The notes: generated by a model from the letters alone, not told the origin. Shown: positions 45,108 through 55,112, counted from the stretch's first letter. The stretch is DNA of 64,000 bases from Nocardia sp. NBC_00508 (GCF_036346875.1 NZ_CP107852.1:1736001-1800000), one strand, 5' to 3'. A program made the numbers and translations.

Positions 45108-46613
45108 ATGAGCACGCACACCCTCGACGTCGCCGTGATCGGCGGCGGGTTCGCCGGGATCGGCACGGCCATCCGCCTGAAGCAGCACGGAATCCACGAT
45201 TTCGCGATCTTCGAACGGGGCACCGCCGTCGGTGGAACCTGGCGCGACAACACCTATCCCGGTGCGGCGTGCGACATTCCGTCGCGGCTGTATTCCTACA
45301 GTTTCGCGCCGAATCCGAATTGGTCGCACACTTACTCCGGCAGCGCCGAGATCCTCGGCTATATCGAGGCGATGGCCGCCGAGTTCCGGCTCGGTCCGCA
45401 TGTCCGGCTCCGGCACAACGTCACGGGCATCGTGTTCGACGAGCGGGCCGGAGTTTGGGAGATCGCCGTCGAAGGGCACGCGCACCCGGTTCTGGCGCGC
45501 ACGATAGTGCTGGCATCGGGGCCGCTGGCCAACGCCGGTCTCGTGGATATTCGCGGCATCGAGACCTACCGGGGTCACAAGATCCACAGCGCCCGATGGG
45601 ATCACGACTACGACTTCACCCGCAAGCGGGTCGCGGTGGTCGGCACCGGGGCCAGCGCGGTCCAGATCATTCCGGAGCTGGTCGAGAAGGCCGCCTCGGT
45701 GAAGGTGTTCCAGCGCACGCCCGGCTGGGTGCTACCGCGGATCAACCGGCGGACCGCCGTCCTCACCAAGGAGTTCTACCGCCGAGTGCCCGCGGCCGAA
45801 CAGCTGGCGCGGCGCGCGTGGTACTACGGGCACGAGTCGGTCGCGCTGGGCGTGGTCTGGAATACGCCGCTGACCAGAGTGGTCGAGCTGGTCGGCAAGG
45901 CGCAGCTGCGCAGGCAGGTCAAGGACCCCTGGCTGCGCCGTCAGCTCACCCCGGACTTCCGGGCGGGCTGCAAGCGCCTGCTGATGACCGACGACTACTA
46001 CCCCGCGCTGCAACACGACAACTGCAAACTGATCACCTGGCCCATCGCCCGAATCTCCGAGCAGGGTATTCGCACCGCGGAAGGCATTGAGCACCAAGCC
46101 GATTGCATCGTCTTCGCGACCGGGTTCGACGTATCCAAGACCGGGACACCCATTCCGGTGGCCGGGCTCGACGGGCGCATCCTCGCCGAGGAGTGGGCGC
46201 GCGGCGCGTATGCCTACAAGAGCGTCGCGGTCTCCGGATATCCCAACCTGTTCCTGACGTTCGGACCCAATTCCGGACCGGGGCACAACTCGGCGCTGGT
46301 GTACCTGGAAGCCCAGATCGACTACCTGGTCAGCGCGATCGGCACGATTCTGGCCCGGGATCTGCGGATACTCGACGTGCGGCGGGACCGTCAGGACCAA
46401 TACAACGCCGACATCCAGCGCAGGCTCACCGCCACCACCTGGAACTCGGGATGCCGCAGTTGGTATCTCACCGAGGACGGCTTCAACGCGACGATGTATC
46501 CGGGCTTCGCCAGTCAGTACGTCCATCAGCTGCGTACGGTCGACCTCGACGACTACGTGGTGGTCGAGGCGCGCGCCGACCAGCGGCAACGGCGGGTCGT
46601 ACCGGTTTCCTAG
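45108..46613 (+). CDS. Baeyer-Villiger-type flavin monooxygenase
   Basis: About 501-residue FAD- and NADPH-dependent monooxygenase. FAD motif VIGGGFAGIG at the N-terminus, FERGTAVGGTWRDNTYPG, the BVMO fingerprint YRGHKIHSARWDHD (F/Y-x-G-x-x-x-H-x-x-x-W), NADPH motif VVGTGASAVQIIPE, and a late ATGFD. It could insert oxygen next to a ketone made by the SDR. ATG 45108 is preferred, since AAGGGA lies 5 bp upstream; ATG 45093 overlaps the preceding stop (ATGA) and is an alternative. Confidence 0.93.
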   Translation: MSTHTLDVAVIGGGFAGIGTAIRLKQHGIHDFAIFERGTAVGGTWRDNTYPGAACDIPSRLYSYSFAPNPNWSHTYSGSAEILGYIEAMAAEFRLGPHVRLRHNVTGIVFDERAGVWEIAVEGHAHPVLARTIVLASGPLANAGLVDIRGIETYRGHKIHSARWDHDYDFTRKRVAVVGTGASAVQIIPELVEKAASVKVFQRTPGWVLPRINRRTAVLTKEFYRRVPAAEQLARRAWYYGHESVALGVVWNTPLTRVVELVGKAQLRRQVKDPWLRRQLTPDFRAGCKRLLMTDDYYPALQHDNCKLITWPIARISEQGIRTAEGIEHQADCIVFATGFDVSKTGTPIPVAGLDGRILAEEWARGAYAYKSVAVSGYPNLFLTFGPNSGPGHNSALVYLEAQIDYLVSAIGTILARDLRILDVRRDRQDQYNADIQRRLTATTWNSGCRSWYLTEDGFNATMYPGFASQYVHQLRTVDLDDYVVVEARADQRQRRVVPVS

Positions 46614-46707
46614 GTGCCGAACGGGCGGCGGCGCGGGCGATAGACTCGGTCCGCGGGAATTCCGCAGTGCGCCGCCGGTCTGCCCGGCGCAGTGGTGAGC
46701 GAGGGAG

Positions 46708-47502
46708 GTGAGGTCGACGCCGGAGTACCGGATCGACGATCTCGCGCGCGCCGCGGGCACCACTACCCGCAATGTGCGCGCCTACCAGGAACGCGGGCTG
46801 CTGCCGCCGCCGGTCGGCAAGGACGGGCGGGCCAGCATCTACGACGATTCGCACCTGGAGCGGCTGCGCCTGATCGACGCGCTGCTCCAGCGCGGCTTCA
46901 CCACCGCGCACATCGCCGACTTCATCACCAGCTGGGAAACCGGCAAGGACCTGACCGAAGTACTCGGACTGCAACACGCCGTGACGGCGTCCTGGGCCAA
47001 GGACGAGACCTTCGAGGTGCCGCGCGAGCTGATCGGCACCATTCTCGGCGCCGAAGCCGACGAGCTGGTCGACCGTCTGCGGGAGATGAAACTCGTCCGG
47101 CTGGAGGGCGAGACGGTGGTGTTCACCGACACCCAGCTGCTCACCTCGTTCGCCGAACTGCACGAGTACGGTCTCGAACTGCGCACGCTCATCGAGATCT
47201 ACGCCAAGGTGGCCGACCGGATCGATGACATCACCCACATCATGATCACCGCCGCCAAGCAGCACATCATCGATGAGCGCGGGCCCGGCTGGCTGCCGGA
47301 CACCAGCAGCGAAATCGCCGACACCACAACGATGCTCAACAAGATGCGCGAACTGGCGGTCGCCTCGGTGCACGCCACCCTGGCCCGGTCGCTGGACGTC
47401 ACCCTGCGGCGCGAACTCGGCGAGTACCTCGCCACGGCCGCCGACCGGGAGCGTCGGCGGACCGAGGCCGGCACGAGATCTGAGCCGCCGACTCGCGCCT
47501 GA
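46708..47502 (+). CDS. MerR family transcriptional regulator
   Basis: 264-residue protein. N-terminal winged HTH typical of MerR (YRIDDLARAAGTTTRNVRAY, then RASIYDDSHLERLRLID). The remaining ~180 residues are helical and unlike metal-sensing MerR domains, so the effector is probably organic. The GTG at 46708 is the first possible start; GGGAG lies immediately before, a poor spacing. It is downstream of the oxygenase operon, 94 bp away, and may regulate it; direct evidence is lacking. Confidence 0.9.
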   Translation: MRSTPEYRIDDLARAAGTTTRNVRAYQERGLLPPPVGKDGRASIYDDSHLERLRLIDALLQRGFTTAHIADFITSWETGKDLTEVLGLQHAVTASWAKDETFEVPRELIGTILGAEADELVDRLREMKLVRLEGETVVFTDTQLLTSFAELHEYGLELRTLIEIYAKVADRIDDITHIMITAAKQHIIDERGPGWLPDTSSEIADTTTMLNKMRELAVASVHATLARSLDVTLRRELGEYLATAADRERRRTEAGTRSEPPTRA

Positions 47503-47664
47503 GCCTTCGAGCACTCCGCGATCGGCCGCGGCGCCCGCCCGCCCCTCAGTTTCCGCGGCGGCGCGAGCAGATGCCGCATGCACGCGTGCGCCCACTGAAC
47601 CGGCCGCCGCGACGTACCCTTCTGGACAAGCGCAGAGTGCCGACCTTCGACGGATGGAGTCGCC

Positions 47665-48759
47665 GTGGCGTCCGACCGACCGAGAATTCCTCCGCGGCCG
47701 CTGGTGCGGGCCATCGAATCGGTCCGCACGGTACTGGCCTTGGCGTTTCGCAAGCTGGTGCCGGGACACATCGCGCTGATGGAACTGATCGCCGCAGGGT
47801 GGATCACGCAGGCGATCCACGCCGCCGCGGCGCTCGGGGTGGCCGACGAACTCGCGCAAGGGCCGCGGTCGAGCGCGGAACTCGCCGCGGCGGTCGGCGC
47901 CGACGAGGCCGCGTTGCGGCGCCTGCTGCGGCTGTTGATCAGCTACGGCATCTTCACTCGGCAGCGCGACGGACGGTACGCGCTCACCCCGATGGCGCAG
48001 GCGCTGCGGCGCGACGCGGACGTCTCACTGCGCGACGCGGCGCTGTTCTTCGGTTCGGCCGCACACCGCAACCACTGGTCGCACCTCGTCGACGCCGTGC
48101 GCACCGGCCGACCCGTCGGCGAGGAATTGGACGGGATGCCGTTCTTCGACTACGTGCAGCACGATCGCGAACTCGGCGAGCTGTTCGACCGCGCGATGAC
48201 CAGCATCAGCACGCTGGCGATGGAACCGCTGCTGGCGGCCTACGACTTCGGACGCTACGAGACCCTCGTCGACGTCGGCGGCGGCGAGGGAACCCTGCTC
48301 ACCGAGATCCTGCGCCGCGCGCCGCGGTCGCGCGGCATCCTGTTCGACCTCCCCGAAGTGGTGGCCGCCGCGCCCGCCCGGCTCGCCGAACTCGGCCTCG
48401 CCGAACGCTGCACCGTCGAAGGCGGATCGTTCTTCGACAGCGTCCCCAAGGGCGGCGACGCCTACATCCTCAAACACATCCTGCACGACTGGGCCGAGCA
48501 GGACGCGGGCCGCATCCTGGACGCACTGCGAGCGGCCATGGAGCCCGACGCCCGGCTGCTGATCATCGAGCTCGTGGTCCCCGAACACGCCGGTCCGCAC
48601 CCGAGCAAGTTCATCGACCTGGAGATGCTGGTCAACGCGGGCGGCCGGGAACGGACCGAGACCGAGTACCGGGAGTTCCTCGCCCGCCACGGATTCACCC
48701 TGGCCAGGCGGGTGCCAACGGTCTCCCCCGACAACGTCCTGGAAGCACGGCCCGCCTGA
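47665..48759 (+). CDS. O-methyltransferase (acetylserotonin-type, SAM-dependent)
   Basis: 364-residue methyltransferase. N-terminal winged-helix dimerisation domain (SSAELAAAVGADEAALRRLL), then SAM motif LVDVGGGEGTLLTEIL, FDLPEVVAAAP, and the catalytic region LKHILHDWAEQDAGRIL with the base His. Such enzymes methylate phenolic hydroxyls in natural-product or other aromatic pathways. GGAG precedes the GTG at 47665 by 6 bases. No biosynthetic cluster surrounds it, so the substrate is unknown. Confidence 0.92.
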   Translation: MASDRPRIPPRPLVRAIESVRTVLALAFRKLVPGHIALMELIAAGWITQAIHAAAALGVADELAQGPRSSAELAAAVGADEAALRRLLRLLISYGIFTRQRDGRYALTPMAQALRRDADVSLRDAALFFGSAAHRNHWSHLVDAVRTGRPVGEELDGMPFFDYVQHDRELGELFDRAMTSISTLAMEPLLAAYDFGRYETLVDVGGGEGTLLTEILRRAPRSRGILFDLPEVVAAAPARLAELGLAERCTVEGGSFFDSVPKGGDAYILKHILHDWAEQDAGRILDALRAAMEPDARLLIIELVVPEHAGPHPSKFIDLEMLVNAGGRERTETEYREFLARHGFTLARRVPTVSPDNVLEARPA

Positions 48760-48829
48760 ACGCCGACCGCGCGCACAGCGGTATCGGCGAGGGTCTCGCA
48801 CGCTGATCGGCCGATGGTGCCCGCCTTCC

Positions 48830-49180
48830 CTAGGGCGCGGCGGGAATGACGAACGCGAGCGTCGCGATTCCCACCGAGCCATCCGAAACACAGGTGGCGC
48901 GCATCGGCTTGCCGACCTTCGTTTGCTGCGATTCGAAGCCGCTGTAGTGGCCGAACACGAGTCCGGAGTGCCCCGGCGGCACGAAGAAACCGAGGCACTC
49001 GGCTTCCAAGACCGCCGACCCCTCACCGCTATGACACAGTGCGGCCGCGTCGGTGACACCGCGGTCCACATAGCAGCCCGTCGGCATCGCACCGGCGGCC
49101 CCCGCACCGGCGAAGAGGAGACCACCCCCGAAGGGCAGCAGACCGATAGCCACGCTTACTCGCCACATCATGGTGTGCAC
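48830..49180 (-). CDS. Secreted hypothetical protein
   Basis: 116-residue protein with a Sec signal peptide (residues 1-31; cleavage around AGA-MP). The mature part has four cysteines (MPTGCYVD, AALCHSG, AECLGFF, RATCVSD), enough for two disulfides. No family is recognised. The GTG at 49180 is fixed by an AGGAGG box 6 bp upstream; ATG 49171 or 49168 would also be in frame. It is divergent from the ESX-like cluster across a 640-bp gap. Confidence 0.8.
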   Translation of the reverse strand: MHTMMWRVSVAIGLLPFGGGLLFAGAGAAGAMPTGCYVDRGVTDAAALCHSGEGSAVLEAECLGFFVPPGHSGLVFGHYSGFESQQTKVGKPMRATCVSDGSVGIATLAFVIPAAP

Positions 49181-49820
49181 CGCAATCCTCCTCGGCAGAT
49201 CTCAGCCAACCTGGTTTGGTGCGGGGCCGCCCATCGCCCTCGCGTCGCGCCCTGTCCCGATATTGCATCAGAATCGGACGAGACGGTCGAGCGCGACACC
49301 CATGACGTGCTTCGGCTCGATCAGGACGAGATCGCCGAACACCGCCGCCGGAAGCATGGGAGTTCATCGGCGGCACGTGCGGTCCGCCGCGCATCGACGA
49401 CGCGGAATCAACAACAGCCGCAAAAGGATCCACGTCGCCTCTGGGAATGCCCTCATCGATTCGGACGTGAGATAGATCACGCCGACGAGGAAGCGATCGA
49501 AGCCGCCATGCCGCTGCGGTCCGAACCGGGAATAACGAAATACGTTCTGCCGCAACCGATGCGAGTGTTCCCATGCATGTGGAGCGGCGATCGTCGAGGC
49601 ATCGCCCCTAGAACCCGCACGAAACACGCCTTCGGTCGCCGTACCGAGCACAGCGCCCCGACGCGCGGCACGGAACACACCGAAGATGCTGGTCACGCCT
49701 CCGAAAGTGCGCTGCGGCGACGGCCCGCAATCCTGGTCGCGCGCATGACGTCTCCGGCCGGACATCGGACCGCTAGGCTACGGACAGCGTCGGCGGGTTC
49801 GGTGAGGATGTGATTCGGCC
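49181..49820. other. Long intergenic region before the ESX-like cluster
   Basis: 640 bp with no gene I can support. Several open frames overlap on both strands but none has a credible start or family. A CRP-like site lies at 49467-49480. The length and mixed composition suggest decayed DNA or a long regulatory region. Confidence 0.45.
49467..49480. promoter_or_regulatory. CRP/FNR-like binding site
   Basis: GTGA-GATAGA-TCAC matches the GTGA-N6-TCAC core recognised by CRP-family regulators (Crp, GlxR) in actinobacteria. It lies 287 bp upstream of the secreted protein gene and 341 bp upstream of the espG-like gene. Distance from either start makes its role uncertain. Confidence 0.4.
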
Positions 49821-50525
49821 GTGGATTGGACCTTCACTCCGGACGAGTTCGCCCATATCTGGCGCGAGACCGACCTGGATCGCCACCCGTATCCCCTGCG
49901 CATCCTGGAGACGCCGCGCACCGAGGACGAGGCCGACAAGCTGCGCATCGTCCTGGCCGAGCGGCTACCGCTCGGCTCCGACCCCGATCTGTCTGCCTGC
50001 CTGCGCATTCTGGCCGAGCCGCACACCAGGATCGTCGCGATCGGCGGCGCCCACCGGCCGGGCAGCGAGCTGCGGCTGCTGGCCGCCGCGATCTACGACC
50101 GCGCCGTGCTGGCGGTGCAGGAACCCGGGTCGAGACCGGATTTCGGTGGCCGCGTGCGGGTTTCGATTGGACACAGTGCCAAATTGGGCCAGCGGATCAC
50201 GGCGCTGCTGCCGAAGACACCGCCGGGCAAGGAACCTCCTCGCGTCGCGTCCGGCGACGCGGTGCGCGACCAGGAGACCGTGCCCACACGCCGATCGGCC
50301 GCGCCGCGGATCCGCAAGCTGCTGCTCGAGCCGCACACCGCCGAGGGGCACATCAGAATCGAACCGCGGCTGGATCGTCCGGCTCCGCCGCCGCCGATCC
50401 ACTACTCCTGGATCGACGTGCAGGGCGACGGGCGGTATCTGATCAAGGCGGGCGACGAGGTGCGCATCACCCCGGCTTCGCCGGAGCAGATCGCCGCGCA
50501 ACTGCAGAAACGCATTCCCGCTTAG
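49821..50525 (+). CDS. EspG family ESX secretion-associated chaperone
   Basis: 234-residue protein resembling EspG, the cytosolic chaperone that binds PE-PPE dimers and delivers them to type VII (ESX) secretion. It starts DWTFTPDEFAHIWRETDL, has IVAIGGAHRPGSELRLLAA in the middle, and ends YLIKAGDEVRITPASPEQIA, the typical EspG C-terminus. A GTG at 49821 is used. A small helical protein and a PPE-like protein follow, which are its likely clients. No EccC, EccB or EccD genes are nearby. Confidence 0.8.
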   Translation: MDWTFTPDEFAHIWRETDLDRHPYPLRILETPRTEDEADKLRIVLAERLPLGSDPDLSACLRILAEPHTRIVAIGGAHRPGSELRLLAAAIYDRAVLAVQEPGSRPDFGGRVRVSIGHSAKLGQRITALLPKTPPGKEPPRVASGDAVRDQETVPTRRSAAPRIRKLLLEPHTAEGHIRIEPRLDRPAPPPPIHYSWIDVQGDGRYLIKAGDEVRITPASPEQIAAQLQKRIPA

Positions 50526-50616
50526 GTCGCGTCGGCGGCCGAGGGCGATGACTTTGCTGACCCGGCACCGGCTTCCGGCTAATCTGAGGCGGACCGACCG
50601 ATCTCAGGGGTGAGCG

Positions 50617-50991
50617 ATGACGATCGAGACCAGCCGAACCGATATCGCCCGATTCAAGGAGGCGGCGCAGGCCGGGACCGTTCAGTTCGATCCGGCGGCG
50701 GCGCGGCAGTGCGCCGAGATGTACGACCGGCAGGCCGATCGGCTGCTCCACCTACAGCAGCGCCTCGAAGCCGCGGCGGAACTCGGCGGATTCGGCGGAT
50801 TCGTCTCCGCGCAGCAGTTGCAGGCCGGTTTCAGCCACAAGGCGCGGGATGCCGCCGCTCTGCTCGACCACTATATCGAGGCGGCCTACCGGATGAAGGA
50901 AGCGTTCCTGATCAGCGGCGGTCTGTTCGAAGAGGCCGACGCCGCACATGCCGCAGCTCTGCGCGCCGTCGAGCCGAGGCTGTCGCGATGA
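50617..50991 (+). CDS. Small helical ESX-type (PE/EspC-like) protein
   Basis: 124-residue, almost all helical protein with two predicted long helices separated by a Gly/Phe turn (ELGGFGGFVSAQQLQ). No signal peptide. The second helix carries YRMKE, which fits the Y-x-x-x-D/E export motif of ESX substrates. It overlaps the PPE-like gene by 4 bp (ATGA), implying co-translation and dimer formation. The exact family (PE-like, EspC-like or WXG100-like) is uncertain. Confidence 0.7.
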   Translation: MTIETSRTDIARFKEAAQAGTVQFDPAAARQCAEMYDRQADRLLHLQQRLEAAAELGGFGGFVSAQQLQAGFSHKARDAAALLDHYIEAAYRMKEAFLISGGLFEEADAAHAAALRAVEPRLSR

Positions 50992-52301
50992 CCGGCTCCG
51001 ATCCCACCTACATCAGCTCGATGGAGCATTTCGAGTCGCTGCGGCACGAGGAGATCTATGCCAAAGCCCAGCAGATCGACGCCGCGCAGGTGTTGCACGC
51101 CTCGGCAACCTGGCTCGAGGTGGCCGGAGCCCTCACCACGTCGTTCCCACTCACCGGCGGCGGAGTGGACCGCGTGATGGACTCCGTGCAGTGGCGAGGC
51201 GCGGCCGCCGACGCGGCCTTGGCCGGCGCACGCAGCTTCGCGGCGTCGGCCGATGAACTGGCGGCAGTGCTGGGTCAGGTCGGAGCCCGGCTCGGCGGTG
51301 TCGCCGCGGCCGCCGAGGCGGTGAAGCTCGCGGTGGTGCCGCCCGGCGGGTCCGGACCGGTCGGCGCAATCGCGAAGGCGCTGGAGGCCGCCCGCGTCAT
51401 CGACGCGCAGATGGCGCAGGAAGCACTGCGTCAGGAGGCCCTGCTCGCGATGAACATGGTCTACAAGCCCGCCTACTCCGCGGCGGGAACCGCCGTGCCC
51501 GCACTCCCCGAGCCGCCCGCCCTCCCCGCCGCGCCGTCCGCACCGCGGGTGGGCTCGCCCACGCCCAGATACGCGGCGCCGCAGCAGACGCCACCGAACG
51601 ACCAATCCACCCCAGACGCAAAGCAACCCGACCCATCCGCACCGGAATCGCCTGCGCCCTCGCATAACCCGGTGCCGCCCGCCCAGCCGAAGCCCGAGAC
51701 ACCGCAGTCTCCGTCGGCGCCACCTACCCAGCAAACTCCCCCGCCCCAGCAACCCCCTTCCACCGAGCAGACACCGCAACCCACGCCATCACCCGAACCT
51801 GCACCACCGACACCCGCACCCGAGCAGGCACCGCCTACGCCGTCACCCGAACCTGCACCGCCGACACCCTCACCCGAACCCGCACCGCCGACACCCTCAC
51901 CCGAACCCGCACCGCCCACGCCATCACCCCAACCTGCACCGCCGACACCCTCACCCGAACCCGCACCGCCGACGCAGCAGGCACCACCGACAACTCCGAC
52001 ACCGCCCAGTCCTCCTCCCGCACCGCAGGTCCCGGAGCCCACGCAACCGCCGAGCCCGTCCGCACCCCCGCCACCGCTGCCGACTCCACCACCCGCGCCG
52101 CAGATCCCGGAACCGGCCCAACCGCCGAGCCCACCCCAGGCACCGCCGCCCGCGCCACCTGCGCAGCCCCCACTGCCCGGCCCTGCCCGGCCGCCGACCG
52201 AGCTGCCCGACCCGGGCGGCCAGCCCGGCGTCACCGGTCCGGTGGAGGGCAACCAAGGGCATATACCCACCACCAACCAACCCGGCGTCGTCCCGTCCTG
52301 A
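50988..52301 (+). CDS. PPE-like/WXG-containing protein with proline-rich tail
   Basis: 437-residue protein. Residues 1-165 are helical with a WRG turn (SVQWRGAAADAALAGA), as in PPE and WXG100 ESX substrates, but without an N-terminal Pro-Pro-Glu. Residues ~165-437 are a Pro/Thr/Ser/Gln-rich tail including seven copies of a nine-residue TPSPEPAPP-like unit. It overlaps the small helical gene, and an espG-like gene lies just upstream, so it is probably a secreted or surface ESX substrate. Proline-rich tails often span the cell wall. Confidence 0.8.
   Translation: MTGSDPTYISSMEHFESLRHEEIYAKAQQIDAAQVLHASATWLEVAGALTTSFPLTGGGVDRVMDSVQWRGAAADAALAGARSFAASADELAAVLGQVGARLGGVAAAAEAVKLAVVPPGGSGPVGAIAKALEAARVIDAQMAQEALRQEALLAMNMVYKPAYSAAGTAVPALPEPPALPAAPSAPRVGSPTPRYAAPQQTPPNDQSTPDAKQPDPSAPESPAPSHNPVPPAQPKPETPQSPSAPPTQQTPPPQQPPSTEQTPQPTPSPEPAPPTPAPEQAPPTPSPEPAPPTPSPEPAPPTPSPEPAPPTPSPQPAPPTPSPEPAPPTQQAPPTTPTPPSPPPAPQVPEPTQPPSPSAPPPPLPTPPPAPQIPEPAQPPSPPQAPPPAPPAQPPLPGPARPPTELPDPGGQPGVTGPVEGNQGHIPTTNQPGVVPS
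51783..51971 (+). repeat. 27-bp tandem repeat coding TPSPEPAPP (seven units)
   Basis: Seven consecutive 27-bp units encode TPSPEPAPP with variants TPAPEQAPP and TPSPQPAPP. Several units are identical at the DNA level. Repeat number is expected to vary between strains by slippage or recombination. Confidence 0.9.
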
Positions 52302-52374
52302 TCGCGAACCTGCGTCCGCACCGCGGCTCGGACTCGCCCGCGATCTCGCGGAGCGTGCCGGGCTGGTCGCGAAA

Positions 52375-53517
52375 TTACACCTTGACCAGGTCGTCGGCGT
52401 GGATGACGGGGCGTTGCATGGTCTCGGGGAGTTCGTCGGTGGAGCGGCCGAGCATGCCGGCCAGTTCGGTGCTGTCGTATTCGACGACGCCGCGCGCGAC
52501 GACGCGGCCGTCGGGGCCGACCAGGTCGACCACGTCGCCGCCGTAGAAGCGGCCGCGGACGCCGACGATGCCCGCGGCGAGCAGTGACCGACGCCGGTGC
52601 GCCACCGCCTGGACCGCGCCGTCGTCGATGAGCAGCGCGCCGCGGCTGTCGGCCGCGTGCCGGACCCAGAACTTGCGCGCGGACAACCGCACCGGGCGGG
52701 CGGCGAACGCGGTGCCGACGGTGCCGGCGGTGAGGGCGGTGGCGGCCGAGGAGGCGGCAGCAAGCAGAACGGGTACGCCCGCGTCGGCGGCCAACCGAGC
52801 CGCGGATAGCTTGGACGCCATGCCGCCGGTGCCCAGCGCGCCGCCGCTGCCCGCGATCACGCCGTCCAGGTCGCCGCTGCTGCGGACCTCGGGAATGAAA
52901 TTGGCCGCGCCCTTGCGGGGGTCGCCGTCGTAGAGGCCCTCCACATCGGACAGCAGCACGAGCGCGTCCGCCCCGACCAGGTGTGCGACCAGCGCGGCGA
53001 GCCGGTCGTTGTCGCCGAAGCGGATCTCTTCCGTGGCGACGGTGTCGTTTTCGTTCACCACCGCCACCGCGCCGAGCGAACGCAGCCGATCCAGGGTGCG
53101 TTGTGCGTTGCGATGGTGTTCGCGGCGGGCGAAGTCGTCGGCGCTCAACAGCACCTGGCCGACGGTGCGGCCGTAGCGAGCGAACGAGGTACCCCACGCG
53201 TGGGCAAGCGCCAGTTGACCAACGCTCGCGGCCGCTTGCTTGGTGGCCAGGTCACGCGGACGACTGGTGAGCCCCAGCGGCGCGATACCCGCGCCGATCG
53301 CCCCGGAGGACACCACGACCACATCGGACCCCGCACGCATCCGCGCCTCCACCGCATCCGCGAGCCGATCCAGTCGCGCGGTGTCCAGACCGCCTTTCAG
53401 ACTGGTCAGCGCGGACGAACCGATCTTCACCACCACCCGCCGCGCCGACACGATCGCCAGCCGAGCCTCGCTCAGACCCGGCGAATCCGTCGCCGCGGTC
53501 ACCGAAGTCACCTGCAT
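52375..53517 (-). CDS. proB: Glutamate 5-kinase
   Basis: 380-residue enzyme for the first step of proline synthesis. Amino-acid kinase domain: [12 protein letters not shown] near residue 30, [43 protein letters not shown], and [23 protein letters not shown] domain follows ([20 protein letters not shown]). GGGAG lies about 10 bp upstream of the ATG at 53517. It lies downstream of obgE as in M. tuberculosis; proA is located elsewhere. Confidence 0.96.
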   Translation of the reverse strand: MQVTSVTAATDSPGLSEARLAIVSARRVVVKIGSSALTSLKGGLDTARLDRLADAVEARMRAGSDVVVVSSGAIGAGIAPLGLTSRPRDLATKQAAASVGQLALAHAWGTSFARYGRTVGQVLLSADDFARREHHRNAQRTLDRLRSLGAVAVVNENDTVATEEIRFGDNDRLAALVAHLVGADALVLLSDVEGLYDGDPRKGAANFIPEVRSSGDLDGVIAGSGGALGTGGMASKLSAARLAADAGVPVLLAAASSAATALTAGTVGTAFAARPVRLSARKFWVRHAADSRGALLIDDGAVQAVAHRRRSLLAAGIVGVRGRFYGGDVVDLVGPDGRVVARGVVEYDSTELAGMLGRSTDELPETMQRPVIHADDLVKV

Positions 53518-53657
53518 CGCCACCGAACTCCCTGCACCACAATCGAATCCACCGCAGTCGAGGCGGATGTCACGATCGGCCCTCGACCGCGAACGATCGA
53601 GCCCGCCACGCGGGACATGCACCTCGGCGACGCCACGACTCGACCGCCGTCCACGTC

Positions 53658-55112
53658 CTACTCCTCGTCCTCGCGCACCAACCCGCGCCGCACCCGGGAC
53701 GCGTGTTTGCGCTCGGCCGCGCGCACCCGGTCGGTCTGCTCCAACCGGACATCTGTGCCGCGCCCGGTGGGCACCATGTCGATGCCCGCCGAGATCTGCG
53801 GCTCCCACTCGAAGGTCACGTCGCCGATGGTCACCGGCGCTCCCGGCTCGGCCCCCAACCGCACCAGCTCGTCCTCGACGCCGAGGCGGGCGAGACGGTC
53901 GGCCAGGTAGCCGACGGCCTCGTCGTTGTCGAATTGGGTTTGGCGCACCCAGCGCTCCGGCCGGGTGCCGCGCACGATGAACCCGCCCGGCTCCTCCGGG
54001 TCGGCGACCACGCTGAACCCTGTCTCGTCCACCGCGATCGGACGGATCACCGGGCGCTTGGGCGCCGCCTTCGGATGCTCCTCGCGGTACTTCAGCACCA
54101 GGTCGGCAAGAGCGAACATCAAAGGGCGCAGGCCCGCTCGGCTCACCGCGGAGATCTCGAACACCGGCCAGCCCCGCTCGGTGAATTCCGGGGTCACCAT
54201 TTCGGCCAGCTCGGCGGCGTCGGGCACGTCGATCTTGTTCAGGATCACCACGCGCGGGCGGTCGGCCAGATCACCGAGCCCGGCGTCGGCACTCAGCGCG
54301 GGGCGGTAGGCGGCGAGTTCGGCTTCGAGCGCGTCCACGTCGGACACCGGGTCGCGCCCCGGCTCCAGTGTGGCGCAGTCCACCACGTGTGCGAGCACCG
54401 CGCAGCGTTCCAAGTGCCGCAAGAAGTCCAGGCCCAGTCCGCGTCCTTCGCTGGCGCCGGGAATCAGGCCGGGCACATCCGCGACGGTGAAGGTGGTGTC
54501 ACCGCTGGCGACAACACCGAGGTTGGGCACCAACGTGGTGAACGGGTAGTCGGCGATCTTCGGCTTGGCCGCCGACAGCACCGACACCAGCGACGACTTG
54601 CCCGCCGACGGAAAACCCACGAGCCCGACATCGGCGACCGATTTCAGCTCCAACACCAGCTCGAGCTCTTCGCCGTCCTCGCCGAACAGCGCGAAACCGG
54701 GCGCTTTGCGCGCCTTCGAGGCCAAAGCGGCGTTGCCCAGCCCACCGCGTCCGCCGCGGGCGACGATGAAGCGGTTGCCGGCACCGACCAGGTCGACGAG
54801 CACCTTGCCGTCGTCGTCGAGCACCATGGTGCCGTCGGGCACCTTCAGCACCAGGTCGCCACCCTGCTTGCCGTCACGGTTGCCGCCCTCGCCCGGCTTG
54901 CCGTTGCCTGCCTTGGCGTGCGGGTGGAAGTGGAAGTCCAATAGGGTGTGCACGCCTGCGTCGACCTCGAGGATCACGTCTCCGCCGTTGCCGCCGTTGC
55001 CGCCGTCGGGGCCGCCGAGCGGCTTGAACTTCTCCCGGTGCACCGAGGCGCAACCGTGGCCGCCCTTACCCGCACGCACATGCAGTACGACACGGTCGAT
55101 GAACTTGGACAT
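53658..55112 (-). CDS. obgE: GTPase Obg
   Basis: 484-residue ribosome-associated GTPase. N-terminal Obg fold with glycine-rich repeats ([15 protein letters not shown]), G domain ([40 protein letters not shown]), then the OCT domain ([20 protein letters not shown]) and a basic C-terminal tail. It monitors ribosome assembly and stress. ATG 55112 matches the family start; AGGAGG lies 12 bp upstream, abutting an alternative ATG at 55124. A terminator separates it from rpmA. Confidence 0.96.
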   Translation of the reverse strand: MSKFIDRVVLHVRAGKGGHGCASVHREKFKPLGGPDGGNGGNGGDVILEVDAGVHTLLDFHFHPHAKAGNGKPGEGGNRDGKQGGDLVLKVPDGTMVLDDDGKVLVDLVGAGNRFIVARGGRGGLGNAALASKARKAPGFALFGEDGEELELVLELKSVADVGLVGFPSAGKSSLVSVLSAAKPKIADYPFTTLVPNLGVVASGDTTFTVADVPGLIPGASEGRGLGLDFLRHLERCAVLAHVVDCATLEPGRDPVSDVDALEAELAAYRPALSADAGLGDLADRPRVVILNKIDVPDAAELAEMVTPEFTERGWPVFEISAVSRAGLRPLMFALADLVLKYREEHPKAAPKRPVIRPIAVDETGFSVVADPEEPGGFIVRGTRPERWVRQTQFDNDEAVGYLADRLARLGVEDELVRLGAEPGAPVTIGDVTFEWEPQISAGIDMVPTGRGTDVRLEQTDRVRAAERKHASRVRRGLVREDEE

